The notes under the pieces: model-generated | Databases searched by the model: none | What the model was told of the DNA's origin: nothing | The model's input: the letters and a program-made list of their open reading frames with translations, nothing else | Shown here: positions 1 to 10,700 of the stretch, in pieces | Layout of the letters: each line of letters starts with the position of its first letter | Position numbering within the stretch: position 1 is the first letter of the stretch | NCBI GenBank assembly: GCA_035222895.1 | Contig: JAVYIG010000091.1 | Span: 902,978 to 966,977, forward strand | Length of the DNA: 64,000 nucleotides | Reading direction: 5' to 3' | DNA from: Strongylocentrotus droebachiensis | Taxonomy: Eukaryota > Echinodermata > Echinoidea > Camarodonta > Strongylocentrotidae | Made by a program: the position numbers and the translations under genes

Positions 1-119
1 CAGGTTTTCTATGAATCATTAAGGTATTAAAATAATGATGATAAAAAAAGCACACATAATTTAGTACACATATAATTGTTTAGTATTTCACATTGGCATT
101 AGAGTTGTTGACCTTCTTA

Positions 120-460
120 ATATTATAATATATATCCCCTCTCTCTTGTTCTCTCTGTCTCTCTCTCTCTCTCGCTCTCTCCCTCTCTTTATTTCTCTAT
201 GCTTCTCTCCCCTCCCCCTCTCTCTCTCTCTCTCACTCTCTCCCTCTCTTTATTTCTCTATGCTTCTCTCCCCTCCCCCTCTCTCTCTCTTCCTATTTGT
301 TCAAATGTAACAAATACTCTTACCATCTGCCTTCTTTCATCCCTTCTTCCCCCCTCTCTCTCTCTCTTTCCTCCCCCCCCCCCCCCCCCTCTCCCCCTCT
401 CTTTCACTCTTTCTCGCTCTTTCTTACTCCCCTCTCTCTCTCTCTCTCTCTCTGCCCCTC

Positions 461-492
<32 letters not shown>

Positions 493-611
493 ACTGTCTA
501 TATCTCTCTCCCTCTCTCACTGTCTTTTTCTCTCTCTTTCTCTCTCTCCCTCCCTCCCCTCTCCCTTTCTCTCTCTCCCTCTCCCCCCTCTGTCTCTCTC
601 TCTCTCTCTAC
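120..611 (+). repeat. Pyrimidine-rich (CT)n/(C)n tract at a CERT1 3' splice site
   Basis: About 490 bases are almost purely C and T, with (CT)n, (TCTG)n and a long C run near 373-388. A short break at about 297-325 (TTGTTCAAATGTAACAAATA) interrupts it. The tract ends directly at the CAG acceptor (611-613) of the first CERT1 exon, so it doubles as a greatly expanded polypyrimidine tract. Long Leu/Ser/Pro reading frames here are products of the simple sequence and not genes. Confidence 0.95.
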
Positions 612-613
612 AG

Positions 614-746
614 GTATATAAGAGTGAGCAGGAGATAGATGGAGTAGTATGCGACCCTCTGAAAGCTACCCATACCATCAGGAATGTGACCAGTCAAGAA
701 ATGTGTTTCACCTTCTGGGATGTCAATGTCAGAATGGAATGGGACA
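614..746 (+). CDS. CERT1: CERT1 START exon 1 of the 4 visible
   Basis: The acceptor CTACAG and the donor A|GTAAGT bound a 133-nt exon that is read from phase 0 and leaves one base over. It encodes residues 1-44 of the visible part, including [10 protein letters not shown] and [11 protein letters not shown]. It lies between the pyrimidine tract at 120-611 and the GGA tract at 814-1080. Confidence 0.93.
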
Positions 747-3700
747 GTAAGTACATACATTGAATGATTATGATAATGATGATGAGATGAAGAAGGAAAA
801 GAAGGAGTAGAAAATGGAGGAGGAGGAGGAGGAGGAGGAGGAGGAGGAGGAGGAGGAGGAGGAGGAGGAGGAGGAGGAGGAGGAGGAGGAGGAGGAGGAG
901 GAGGAGGAGGAGGAGGAGGGGGAGAGGAGGAGAGGGGGGGAGGGGATGAGGAGGGGGAGGGAGGAGGGGGGAGGGGATGAGGAGGGGGAGGGAGGAGGGG
1001 GAGGGGAAAAGGGAGGAGGAGGGAGAGGGGAGGAAGGAAAGGGGGAGGAGGGGGAGGGGAGGGAGAGGGGAAACAGGAAGAGTGTAATTTAGTATTAGTA
1101 ATAAGATTAGCAATAATAATAGCATAATCCCTGATACCGTTTCAAGATATTGATTGTATTAAAGATGGATGTTTTTGTCTTTTCAGCTACATTAGACATA
1201 ACCAACACACTGGAGGTACTGTCCCAAGATACAGTCATCTCTCACCAGCTTATGAAGAGGGTGTGGCCAGCGACCCAGCGAGACACCTGCTTCGTCTCTC
1301 ATCTCCGCAAACTAGACCTCAGCATCCAAAACACACAAGATGTCGGCTCCTGGCTCGTCATCAACTTCTCCACAGAACATCCCAAAGCGGTAAGTTCTCA
1401 TTTAGTTTCCTGTACGACATATAACTTTTATCCATCTAGTTCATAAAAAAATGAAAAATCTTATTATATGACCATGGAATAATGGTACTGATACCGAAAG
1501 AATTAGTAGTCAGTGCTAGTATTAAAAGACAATTCTTTTTGTAGTCAAATATCATACAGAAAACTCCGCAAGGAATGCTCATAAGGAGTGTTAGATCTTG
1601 TTTAAGTAGTAGAAGGTTTATATATGTACCCTATCAACAATATGAGAGATCTCTATATCATGCCATGTACTGTAGTGTACGTCCATGAAATCAGAGGGTT
1701 AAATTGAATTAAATTGAATTGAAGTGGCTTAGGAAAGAAAAAAAAGGGCCTTAAGGAGAATAAAATCTGTTTTACAAACTTTAACATTCATGGAACATAA
1801 TACAGCCCTAAAAGCTCAATAGATCATGTATGAATATTTGCAATGTCAAAAATTCCAGTGTATCATTTAAATGTGTGAAGATAGCAAGTACGTTATAAAT
1901 CATGCAATTGAAAGATTTACAGAGTCAAAGACTTCAATGAGAATTGAATGTTGGAGCAATATGTAAACCATTTGAATGTGCGTGCTAACTTGAATGACTT
2001 GTAGACCATAAGATACAAGGGTTGGTATTCCCAGAGGAAGTGGTTGATATATTTAATACTTAAGGAATATTGGTTTCGGTTTGGTTCAATTCGGACGGAA
2101 AACATACTTACATTTTCATGTAGATATAAGTCAGAGACTCTTTCACTTTTTCCAGGGTAGAAAACTTTGTTGGGCAGTCTCATGTTACTAAATAGTCTCT
2201 ATGATTTTTTTTAGTATGAATGATAGTTATGGAACTTGGCATATTTTGGCATAACTTGGCATATTAGATTATTTCAATATTGGGGTGTTAACAGAAAAAG
2301 TCTTAATCTGCCTCTCCCTTGCTACTGCCCCCCCCCCCCCTTCGGGCCCTCATTAAAGAAACAAAATGATTATAAACATACATGTAGTACCAGGACGGGA
2401 TGGCTATGGAATCATTTCTTAAGTTAAATCTCTTATGTTCTTCTGTTAGTTCTTTTCAAGCTGAACAATCGACCAATATTTAACTTTGCAATATATCCTT
2501 TGTAAACAAGATTGTGAAGTATTTTGCAAACCGTGGCAATGTGCACTGTACACATTCCTCTAGTGTTGTCAGTTTTTCTGAAAGATGTCAATGAAGGTAA
2601 TCAAAGGTGCATGAAATGTTTAACAAAGAGTATGATAGCAATAGGGTTGGGCTACAGCGGCCTTTAATAAGGTTTGTCATTTAGTGAGGGGCATTGATGC
2701 CAGTAAGTTGGGCACCATATTCACTTTCTGCGTGGCCTCTGGATACATTTTTGCCTGTTTAGATAGATAATATGGTGTTGTTGTGAGCTTTTTTTTCATG
2801 TTCCTCCAAATAGATAATCCGTGATAAATCGTTATGAGGTGTTTTCAGACATCCTTTATTCAAAAAGCTGTTGACTAAAGTACTATGCTTTAATAAACCA
2901 GTGACATTCTTCAACCTTGGCCAGGAGGAACTAACATGAAGATGACTTGTGAACCGTATCATCAATCATTAATCAGATTTAAAGAAATCCAAATCTTATT
3001 GCTCAAATCGATCAAACCTTCATGGATGTCATATTCTGCATGCTCAGACCCTATGAAGTTTTAATGAAACAAACTATATACTCAACTGTTTATTTTTTTT
3101 TTGGGGGGGGGGTGCAGAGAAATTGCTTCAGAGCATCGTTTTACAATTGTACCAAATTCTCAGTGTGGTAGGAATAATTTTTAAAATTAGATATCCCTAC
3201 CACATACATATATATATTTACCACATACTATATAAATCTCATTTTATATTATGATCACTATTATATAAATAGTGAATGGCCATGAGTACAATGCTACAAG
3301 TTTTTGAACGAGGTGAAAGATAAGAGACGCTATATTCAACGAGGCGCAGCCGAGTTGAATGGAGCGTATCATCTTGTTTCATTGCACGAATAAAGACCAT
3401 TCACTATTTGTTTTATACAACACCTCAGACGTTAATGGGCTTAAAACGGTTTCCTGGGCCTAAATCTCAACGATTTTTTGTTTGTTTTTAATTGATCAAA
3501 TTTGCCGATAGTGAGCGCGCACTATTAAGCAGGCAGCAAACCATACGCATACCATGCGCCGCGCTTCCAAGCTTTATGCTTATTGTGACGCGGAGTGCAT
3601 CCATTCGTTTGATCCATCGGACCCCATTGCACTGTGACGTCACTTACCTCACCATGTACTTTGTTAATCGTCAGTGACGTCAGCGTGCAATGGTGCGAAA

Positions 3701-5956
3701 GGATCAAACGGAATTGCACGGCTGGAGAATGATACCGTTCAACAGTACTCATAGCGCATGTCATGTGATCAATAATTGACCAATGAGGTTGCAAGAATCT
3801 TAGTAGGCGATGTATAAAATATGATATACATGTATCATCTTTTTGGAGCCAAATGGGCATTAACTCTGGTTTAAATTGTATGAGTTAACACCCTTCTGGC
3901 TCCAAACAGATGATGTACACTGCATGTAGATGTAGATATATGCTATTACCTGGTAGATATGTTACTGGACTGTGGATCAAATGGCTTGAGTCCCGCTGCG
4001 GCACTTATGTCCTTTAGCAAGATATTGATCTACATTTGCCACTCTCCACCCAGGTGCAGTAAATGGGTACCTGGTAGGAATGTATTCCTTCAATGGTAGC
4101 TAGGCACCTACGGGCTAAACCCAGGGTAATATTAGTACTTTTGTAGGCACTTTGAGCACCCCCTGGGATGGATGCAAGTATTTCCACAGGAAACCCTTTA
4201 AAGGCCATCTGTACTAGTTCGGTCAGAAGGGATTAGACCACCCAGCGAGGTCACTGACAGGTGGCTATCTCATCAACTCAGCTCTTAATTAACAAAAGAA
4301 AAAAAGGATCATGGGGGACCAACAGGCACCGATTGGGGAAGTTTTCTATATGGAGGGAGAAAGTAGCTACAAGTAGTACAGTGGGGCTTTAATGTAGCTT
4401 TTATTACTGTTTGTGTGTTTCAGACAAGCAAATGCATACGAGCCAAGGTCAACGTTAGCATGCTATGTCAGACGTTCCTCGACCCACCTGATATACCTAT
4501 AGAGAAAGCAACCAGAGAGAACCTTGTCTGCAAGATCTTCTATGTAGCTCATGGTAAGAAAGTATTAAAAATGATATTTTCTTCACATCGTACTTTATTA
4601 AAAATGTAACAATTATTACATCATCCTTCTACACATTTCCTCCCTATTGATAATGTTATGAAAACATTGTTGCATTATTGTTTCATAGCAGTCTTCATTT
4701 AAAATTGGACTTTTTTTAGTTTCGTTGACTTTATTAAATAGATAAATTGTGTATTTATGATTGAAAGTTCTGGGAAGCCATATTCCAGTTTGTAAGGCTG
4801 CTATGTAAATGGAATTATTGTTAACATGTAGTTTTTAAGCTTCTACCAATCTTAAATTTGTTATGCAAGAATTATTGTTGTTTATTATTGATCAAGATAA
4901 TCAATGAAATTTTGTATGGGAAAGTTTTGATTTGAAAGGTTTGAACAGAATTCATCATTTTGTGTATTAATATATAATTTTTTTTACTTTTTTTTTATTA
5001 CTTATTACTCATTATTTTAACTTGGTGAATAACAAGGTGAAGACAGCTTAAGTTGGAGTTTATGAAAAAATGCATATTATATAAAAATCAAGAACTATTC
5101 AAGAACTTCATTAATTGATATATATACGTACAGTCTGTATGTGTTCATGTCTTTCTTTAGAAAATGTTGTATTATTAAATCCACTTATACCGATTTAGCT
5201 TTCCATTGTTCTCCAAGAGGCCCAAACTCTTAAGAAAATAATGTTTTTTAAGAAAGTATGAAAGCATCTTATTATGGACTCTGATTTCAAGTTTCAAGAG
5301 GAAGTGAACTTTTAAAACTTTTATTTCTTGAAAGACAATTTAGATTGCGTGAAGGAAGTTCATAAGATAGTTTTGGAAGTGAAAATCTTTTGTTTCAGTT
5401 TCTTATTGAATGATGAAAAGTTTTTGTATTTAACTATTATCGTGATACCAATTGAGACTTAATTCACTCACCCTTTTTGAGACACAGTTAAAGTCACTGA
5501 TCACTTTTTTTCTATTTTCCCCTTTTTTTCTTCTTCATTTTTCATCTAGATTTCAGGTATCATCAAACACACTTTTTTTTATATGAATAGGAAATAAAAT
5601 CACTCACCCAATTTCACAGTATAAGTATAGCCTCACAGTTAAGCCATATACTGCATAAAGACACATGACTTTCAGTGGCATATTACAAAGTATCTTTGCA
5701 TTGTACTGAAATACTTCTTGTCTTAAGCTATTTTTGTATAAAGGTTAGATTTCTTGATGGATATGATTTTAATAACAATTTGAAGTGACTTAACATCTGT
5801 TTCCCTCTCCTGTTTTTTGTCACCCTAGCCAATCCAGGTGGATGGGTTCCAGGATCTGTTCTCAGGACAGTCTACAAAAGAGAGTATCCCAAGTTCCTTA
5901 GAAAGTTTTCCACCTATGTGCATGAGAAGTGCAAAGACAAACCCATCAAATGGTAA
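614..5956 (+). CDS. CERT1: Ceramide transfer protein (CERT), C-terminal START domain exons; 5' part outside window
   Basis: The last four coding exons, 614-746, 1187-1389, 4424-4553 and 5829-5956 (TAA), join in frame to 197 residues. CERT moves ceramide from the ER to the trans-Golgi without vesicles, and the START domain forms the ceramide pocket. Motifs matching human CERT as I recall it are CDPLKATH (13-20), [10 protein letters not shown] (68-77), [11 protein letters not shown] (118-128), YVAHANPGGW (152-161) and [10 protein letters not shown]. Of the recalled ceramide-contact residues, Gln467, Asn504 and Tyr553 correspond to Q65, N104 and Y152, while Glu446 corresponds to D44. The protein ends in KPIKW where human ends KPILF. 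The PH domain, the FFAT motif and the first part of START must lie left of the window. Introns are 440, 3034 and 1275 bp with GT/AG ends. Identity is secure; exon edges are by eye. Confidence 0.95.
814..1080 (+). repeat. (GGA)n purine tract in CERT1 intron
   Basis: About 35 uninterrupted GGA triplets (814-919) grade into a G/A-only sequence to about 1080. It sits in the 440-bp intron between the first two visible CERT1 exons. Poly-Glu and poly-Leu reading frames across it are artefacts. Confidence 0.95.
1187..1389 (+). CDS. CERT1: CERT1 START exon 2 of the 4 visible
   Basis: The acceptor TTTTCAG and the donor GCG|GTAAGT bound a 203-nt exon that completes the split Thr codon and ends in phase 0. 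It encodes residues 45-112. [10 protein letters not shown] matches the human KRVWPASQRD motif, and INFSTEHP holds the Asn matching human Asn504. Confidence 0.93.
3843..3906. repeat. Short hairpin repeat (family with 14.4 and 16.2 kb)
   Basis: The left arm TTTGGAGCCA...GGGCATTAACTC pairs with the right arm GAGTTAACACCCTTCTGGCTCCAAA around an AT-rich loop. Similar units lie at 14388-14446 and 16242-16301. The shared core is GGGCGTTAACTC facing its complement, which suggests a tiny foldback or MITE family. Confidence 0.75.
3965..4170 (+). mobile_element. tRNA-derived SINE-like element
   Basis: A Pol III B-box-like stretch, GGCTTGAGTCCCGCTG, lies near 3982. It is followed by the core CACTCTCCACCCAGGTG and then GGGTACCTGGTAGGA. 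The same B box plus core occurs in reverse at 24757-24905 and 36430-36600, which identifies an interspersed SINE family. It lies inside a CERT1 intron. Confidence 0.7.
4215..4397 (+). repeat. Dispersed ~180-bp repeat, copy 1
   Basis: This segment runs from TCGGTCAGAAGGGATTAGACC through CACTGACAGGTGGC and GGCACCGATTGGGGAAG to GTGGGGCTTTAA. It is matched almost base for base, in the opposite orientation, by 63031-63213. It lies just before the acceptor of the 4424 exon and may belong to the same compound repeat as the SINE unit next to it. Confidence 0.8.
4424..4553 (+). CDS. CERT1: CERT1 START exon 3 of the 4 visible
   Basis: The acceptor GTGTTTCAG and the donor CATG|GTAAGA bound a 130-nt exon starting in phase 0 with one base left over. 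It encodes [18 protein letters not shown]...KIFYVAH. Tyr in FYVAH matches human Tyr553. The loop [14 protein letters not shown] replaces the human SPPEGNQEISRDN loop. Confidence 0.93.
4554..5828 (+). other. Last CERT1 intron
   Basis: This is a 1275-bp AT-rich intron (GTAAGA ... CCCTAG). I see no repeat family or exon in it. Confidence 0.75.
5829..5956 (+). CDS. CERT1: CERT1 terminal coding exon
   Basis: After the acceptor CACCCTAG the exon reads [20 protein letters not shown] and on to KDKPIKW and TAA (5954-5956). The final five codons, including the stop, sit in the first unit of the downstream minisatellite. Confidence 0.95.
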
Positions 5957-6733
5957 CGTGAGCCGTCAGAGAGAGAAATTTGCCAGTCAAATGGGGACAT
6001 GAGCCATCAGAGAGAGAAAATAGCCAATCAAATGGTAACTTGAGCCATCAGAGAGAGAGATCAGCCAATCAAATAGGGACATGAGTCATCAGAGACGAAG
6101 ATCAGCCAATCAAATGGGGACATGAGTCGTCAGAGAGAGGGATCAGCCAATCAAATGGGGACATGAGCCATCAGAGAGAGAGATCAGCCAATCAAATGGG
6201 GACATGAGCCATCAGAGAGAGAGAGAGATCAGCCAGTCAAATGGAGACATCAGCCATCAGAGAGAGATTGCCAGTCAAATGGGGACATGAGCCATCAGAG
6301 ACGAAGATCAGCCAATCAAAGGGTAACATGAGTCGTCAGAGAGAGAGAGAGAGATCAGCCATTCAAATGGTAACATGAGCCATCCGATCGAGGGATCAGC
6401 CAATCACATGGTACCATGAGCCTTCGGAGAGAGACAGATCAGCCAATCAAATGGTAACATGAGCCTTCAGAGAGAGAGAGAGAGAGAGAGAGAGATCGGC
6501 CAATCACATGGTACCATGAGCCTTCAGAGAGCCAGATCAGCCAATCAAATGGTAACATGAGCCATCAGATTGAAAGACCGGCCAATCACATGGTACCATG
6601 AGCCATCAGAGAGAGAAATTAGCCAGTTAAATGGGGACATGAGCCGGCAGAGTGGGAGATCAGTCAATCACATCGAAACATGAGCCTTCAGAGAGAGAGA
6701 GAGAGAGAGATCAGCCAATAATATGGTAACCAA
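5944..6733 (+). repeat. ~41-bp minisatellite, about 18 units, starting on the CERT1 stop codon
   Basis: The consensus unit is ATCAAATGGGGACATGAGCC followed by ATCAGAGAGAGAGATCAGCCA. Eighteen units, 38-57 bp long, differ mainly in the number of GA dinucleotides and in the GGGGAC/GGTAAC/GGTACC variant. Unit 1 includes the coding bases ATCAAATGG-TAA of CERT1, so the array probably grew from the end of the coding sequence. It would be transcribed as 3' UTR. Confidence 0.95.
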
Positions 6734-6807
6734 TGAGTAAAGCCTCGTCTGCCTTAAAGACCAATCAGTTTTAAAACTTTTTTGTAAGAGGAGAAGAAAG
6801 GGCGACG

Positions 6808-6977
6808 AATAAAACCCTCTTTAGCCTATCAAAGACCAACTCTTACTATCCTTTCAAAGGGAAACATAAAAACCTACGTCATTGCCTGTCATTGTACTAG
6901 ATATGACAATATTGATAGAAAATGATATTAATGGTGTAGAAATTTATAGTTCTTAGTTCCAGGTTAATCTAAATAAA
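6808..6977 (+). promoter_or_regulatory. Candidate CERT1 poly(A) signals
   Basis: AATAAA hexamers occur at 6808-6813 and 6972-6977, about 0.85 and 1.0 kb after the stop codon and just beyond the minisatellite. I cannot tell from sequence which one is used. Confidence 0.45.
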
Positions 6978-7029
6978 CTTTTTTCTTGGTACCAGGCTAG
7001 AGCTAGGCTGATGTACAAGAACGTCAAAC

Positions 7030-7215
7030 ATTCAAGGTATTTCTTCCAACCAGGTAGCCATTTGCTACACCTGGGTAGACCGTGGCAGATATAGGTAAAT
7101 GACTTGCCAACGGACACACAGCTGCCCCTTGTATTCTACTGGGGACCACTTGATAATGTATATCAGGTGATTCCAAGACCACTTCTACACCAGCGGGAAG
7201 AGAGTGTTTATGTAG
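7030..7215 (-). mobile_element. Partial SINE-like fragment
   Basis: On the minus strand this contains TCTACCCAGGTGTAGCAAA and GGCTACCTGG. That is the same module as CCACCCAGGTG...GGGTACCTGG in the SINE at 3965. No B box is recognisable, so it appears to be a diverged tail fragment. Confidence 0.45.
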
Positions 7216-8348
7216 CATCTTGTTTGTAGTTTCGTAAGTGTCTTATGAGCCCTAGATATTAGAAAGTCTAATTATGGCTATTAAGCAAGTTTCCGCTCCA
7301 TTAGTTATGGTATTGGTCATAAAAATAATAAACAGCCTCCTTATGAAACAAAGTGGCCGTCGAGACCTTATTCTTCATCTGCCTTAGGTCTTAAAATAGA
7401 GGCACGTCGAGTGCATAGTCTGCATTTCTATTTTTTGAGTTTAATGATCATAGTAAGAGGATAAAGACCCACTAACCTCCAATATCGACTCCCATTAATG
7501 ATAAGAATGATAACATGTTGTTTGTAACGTAAATATCCTTGCTTAGAGCATTCACTCTACTCGTGATGCAACCGATACCAAAACAAGCCCTATTGTCCGA
7601 TGTTGCGTCTTTGCAATTCTCTCCCCGCTACCTTCCGAACCGTCACAGGATTAACTTTCTTTAAATCACAACTGAAATCTTACTTGTTTGTAAACACTTT
7701 CTGATGTAATTTAAACTGCATTATGTATTTCATCAAAATGTTATTACTGTACTTTGTCATAATTTGCTTTCATTTTTTCTGTAAATGATGTTGATAATGA
7801 TTGATTATGATTAATCTTGTCCTTGTTTTATAAAGCGCATTGATATTTTCTCTAAAAGATGAAATGTGCTCTAGAAGCCTAGGTTATTATAATAATTATA
7901 ATTATTATCATTTAAACTTCTTTTTGTGTTCGAGGGGGGGGGGGGGGTCACATGCTTTGTCATTGTATTACTCCTATTTAAAAAAAAGAGAGGTAAAGTG
8001 TAGGGTGAAGAGATATATTTGTCTTTGCAATAACGATTAGACTCCAGCCAATGTTTGAGATGTAGGTGTGAAGCAAACATCCGGCTCAAGGGATATGACA
8101 GGGAAATCACGTAAGAAACTAATAAGGTTGATGTTCAAACACAAATCATAGAAGTTATCACGAGTTTGTCTCCTACTTCTTACCCTTTCCTGTTCAGCAA
8201 TCGCAATCTTATCTTTTCAAGTAGGAAAAATCATATCTTGTAATGCTTGGTGTACAAGCTTATACATTCTTTTAATATTTTATTATCAAAAAGCACATAT
8301 CATTATTTTGTCACATGCTTTGATAAAACTGAAGCACCATACTTGGAT

Positions 8349-8375
8349 CATGGACCTACTATGAGTAGGTCCATG
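8349..8375. repeat. Perfect 12-bp stem hairpin with 3-nt loop
   Basis: CATGGACCTACT, loop ATG, AGTAGGTCCATG. The arms are perfectly complementary. Nothing adjacent suggests a function. Confidence 0.8.
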
Positions 8376-8599
8376 CCTGAATTCAAGGAATGCTAATGCA
8401 ATACAGAGTAAACAGTCACAAAAAAGTGGTGTTTTCCCATCATGTGATTTTGTGTTTGGATAGTTAAGATTTTTTCCTTTGCATGCTTCTTTCTTGTTCA
8501 AAGCCCAAAGTCCAGCATATTTATTAGACAAACCAGACAGGAATTCTAACGAGTCTTTTAGGTTCTCAACCTATGAATTGGCTAGTGCGGATCAATACG

Positions 8600-8865
8600 C
8601 CATTTTTGTAATGAATCAAATCTTTCTTAAGTGCCCGGAGGCTCCTTTCAGATTTTCAATAGTCAGAATGCAAATTGCATACATTACATGTTGTTAGGTA
8701 GCCAAAGCCATAATGTTGGTCCTGCCTAACAATGATTATTATATACAATTTGCATTCTGACTATTGAAATACAATTACCGTATTTGTAGCAGGTGAATTA
8801 ATTAATTTGTAATGAGGCACTTAATAAAGGTTCGTGCTTTACACTTGATTACATTACAAAAATGG
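8600..8865. mobile_element. 266-bp foldback (MITE-like) element, full copy
   Basis: The ends are CCATTTTTGTAATG and CATTACAAAAATGG, a perfect inverted pair. Internally, TCAATAGTCAGAATGCAAAT on the left is mirrored by ATTTGCATTCTGACTATTGA on the right, and GTTGTTAGGTAG faces CTGCCTAACAAT. Related partial copies lie at 12915-13085, 32975-33150 and 35732-35890. No reading frame suggests an autonomous element. Confidence 0.85.
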
Positions 8866-10553
8866 TCTATTTGTCACACCCCTCCCCCTCCCTCCAGCCC
8901 TGCTATAGAGTCTGAAAATTGCTTCATTTTGATTTGTAATTCATCCTTTCATCCTTTTAAATCTTGAGCATTGTTACAAGCAAAGTTTGTGAATCAATTA
9001 TCCCTTGTAATAAGCACATAGAGCACATACATGTACAATAAGGCATTTACTTCAATGAACCGATGCCCCTCTAAATGTATTAGCAGTTATTCTTATCTTT
9101 CTTCATATAGTGTCACTTTAGAACCTACTGGAAAAACGTATTTTTTTCGGAGGAACTTATTCAGAATCCCCCTTCTATTCTTAATTTTGATGAATGCTTC
9201 ATTATCTGCTGTGAATTCCCACGAATATGAATATCTCTGATTTCATTTTCTGTTCATCTTATTTTCGTTTCTCTTTGTGTAAATAGCCGGTGTTGTGTTA
9301 GCACTCTGATTCCAACCATATACGGATTTCATAAGTATATTGATCTTTTCTAGTATTGATACTCGTGTTCTATGAATCATTTTATGAATCATATCATTAC
9401 ATTCTCCTTTAGTCAACATGGAATGTGTTTTTGAAGTGGGAACAAACATGCACACGAGGAAGTTTGGAAGAAAAAAATAGACGTGAAGCTTTGAGATCAA
9501 GATAAAATCTCAGATTATTAGTACGATTGTCATATTTGAACAATGGCTACGTGCAGTAGGACTCATAAAGGGGGCTTTTTTGGTAGTAAAATCAAAGGCA
9601 TTTGTTGAAATCTCTTGGAGATCCGGGGTCTATGTCCATCTCTTTGTCAATAATTTGCAATCAATCACTGCATAAATACTGAGGGGGGCTTATCTCAAGC
9701 AAATATGGGGAGTTCCCAACTCTGACTTTCTTTTTGTTTGTTTACCTAACAAAGGAGGCAACCAGCCTCATCACCAGAATGCATCTATTGACACATGTCT
9801 CCTTAAAAACAATAATTGATTCCCCTGATCCACGAAGTTGAGACATGTTTTTGAATTATCAATTGCAAGAAAAATCAAATTTAAGTTTTGCTTGATACCC
9901 TAATTACATAATCATTTTTCACTGTCATACTTGTAGCTTAAATGCCAGAGATCTAGGCTATTTATTTTGGCAATTCAAACAAGTTATAACTATTAAAACA
10001 TACCGTTCATTACAAGTCTTGGAAAAAATGACTATGAAAATGCATCAAAGAGTAGTTGGCTGCAGAAAATCTGAATTAATCGAATGATTAAGATTTGTGA
10101 ATAGCTATGGCTTTGAAAGGGGTAATTTTTTTAAAGAAACAAAATATCGCTTATTGCTATGAGGAAGTAACATTTAGCGAAATTGTCACGGTAGGGTTGA
10201 TCTCTTCAAATATTAATGGTGGCTTCATTATGGATTGTTATGGTTCACCACTGGCTTCCTGCTCCCTTGCCTCACTATGGATGAGGTGTGAATCATTCTG
10301 ATGGGGTTTTTAACTTTTTATCTCCCTTTTATTGTCCTCTTTACTCTTTCTGTTGTGCCACTAGTTCCTACGGCCCAAACATAGTCATATTGTGGTTTTA
10401 TAACAAAGGCTTAGTTATTCAAGCTATTAGGGGTTGGGCTAACAAGACTCAAAATAAGATTGGGGGAAAATGGGGGGAATTTTCTCAACAACTGCAATTG
10501 TACTATTGTAAAGTTTGTTTTTCCAACACATTTATCTTGTTTATGACCTTTTC

Positions 10554-10569
10554 TCTGTCTGTCTGTCTG

Positions 10570-10608
<39 letters not shown>

Positions 10609-10700
10609 TGCTCTCTCTATCTCTCTCTCTGTCTGACTGTCTTTCTGTCTCTCTCTCTCTCTGTCGCACACTCTATTTCCCCTTCTTCTGCTATCTCTCC
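10554..10700 (+). repeat. (CT)n/(CTGT)n microsatellite
   Basis: The tract is dominated by CTCT and CTGT repeats with few purines. The Ser/Leu and Arg/Glu reading frames over it are artefacts. Confidence 0.9.

Larger units (their letters stand above)
1390..4423 (+). other. CERT1 intron with short repeats
   Basis: This 3034-bp intron shows no additional exon. It holds C and G homopolymer runs near 2330 and 3100, a 64-bp hairpin repeat at 3843-3906, a tRNA-derived SINE-like unit at about 3965-4170, and a dispersed repeat at 4215-4397 that recurs inverted at 63 kb. Confidence 0.7.

Noticed and set aside
199..1125. Long Ser/Leu/Pro, poly-Glu and poly-Leu reading frames
   Set aside because: They follow the CT and GGA simple repeats, lie in introns around a clear CERT1 exon, and have no non-repeat protein sequence.
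5944..6733. Regular repeats as a possible CRISPR array
   Set aside because: Units are contiguous and all parts vary slightly, with no unique spacers between constant repeats. The context is an animal gene, so this is a minisatellite.
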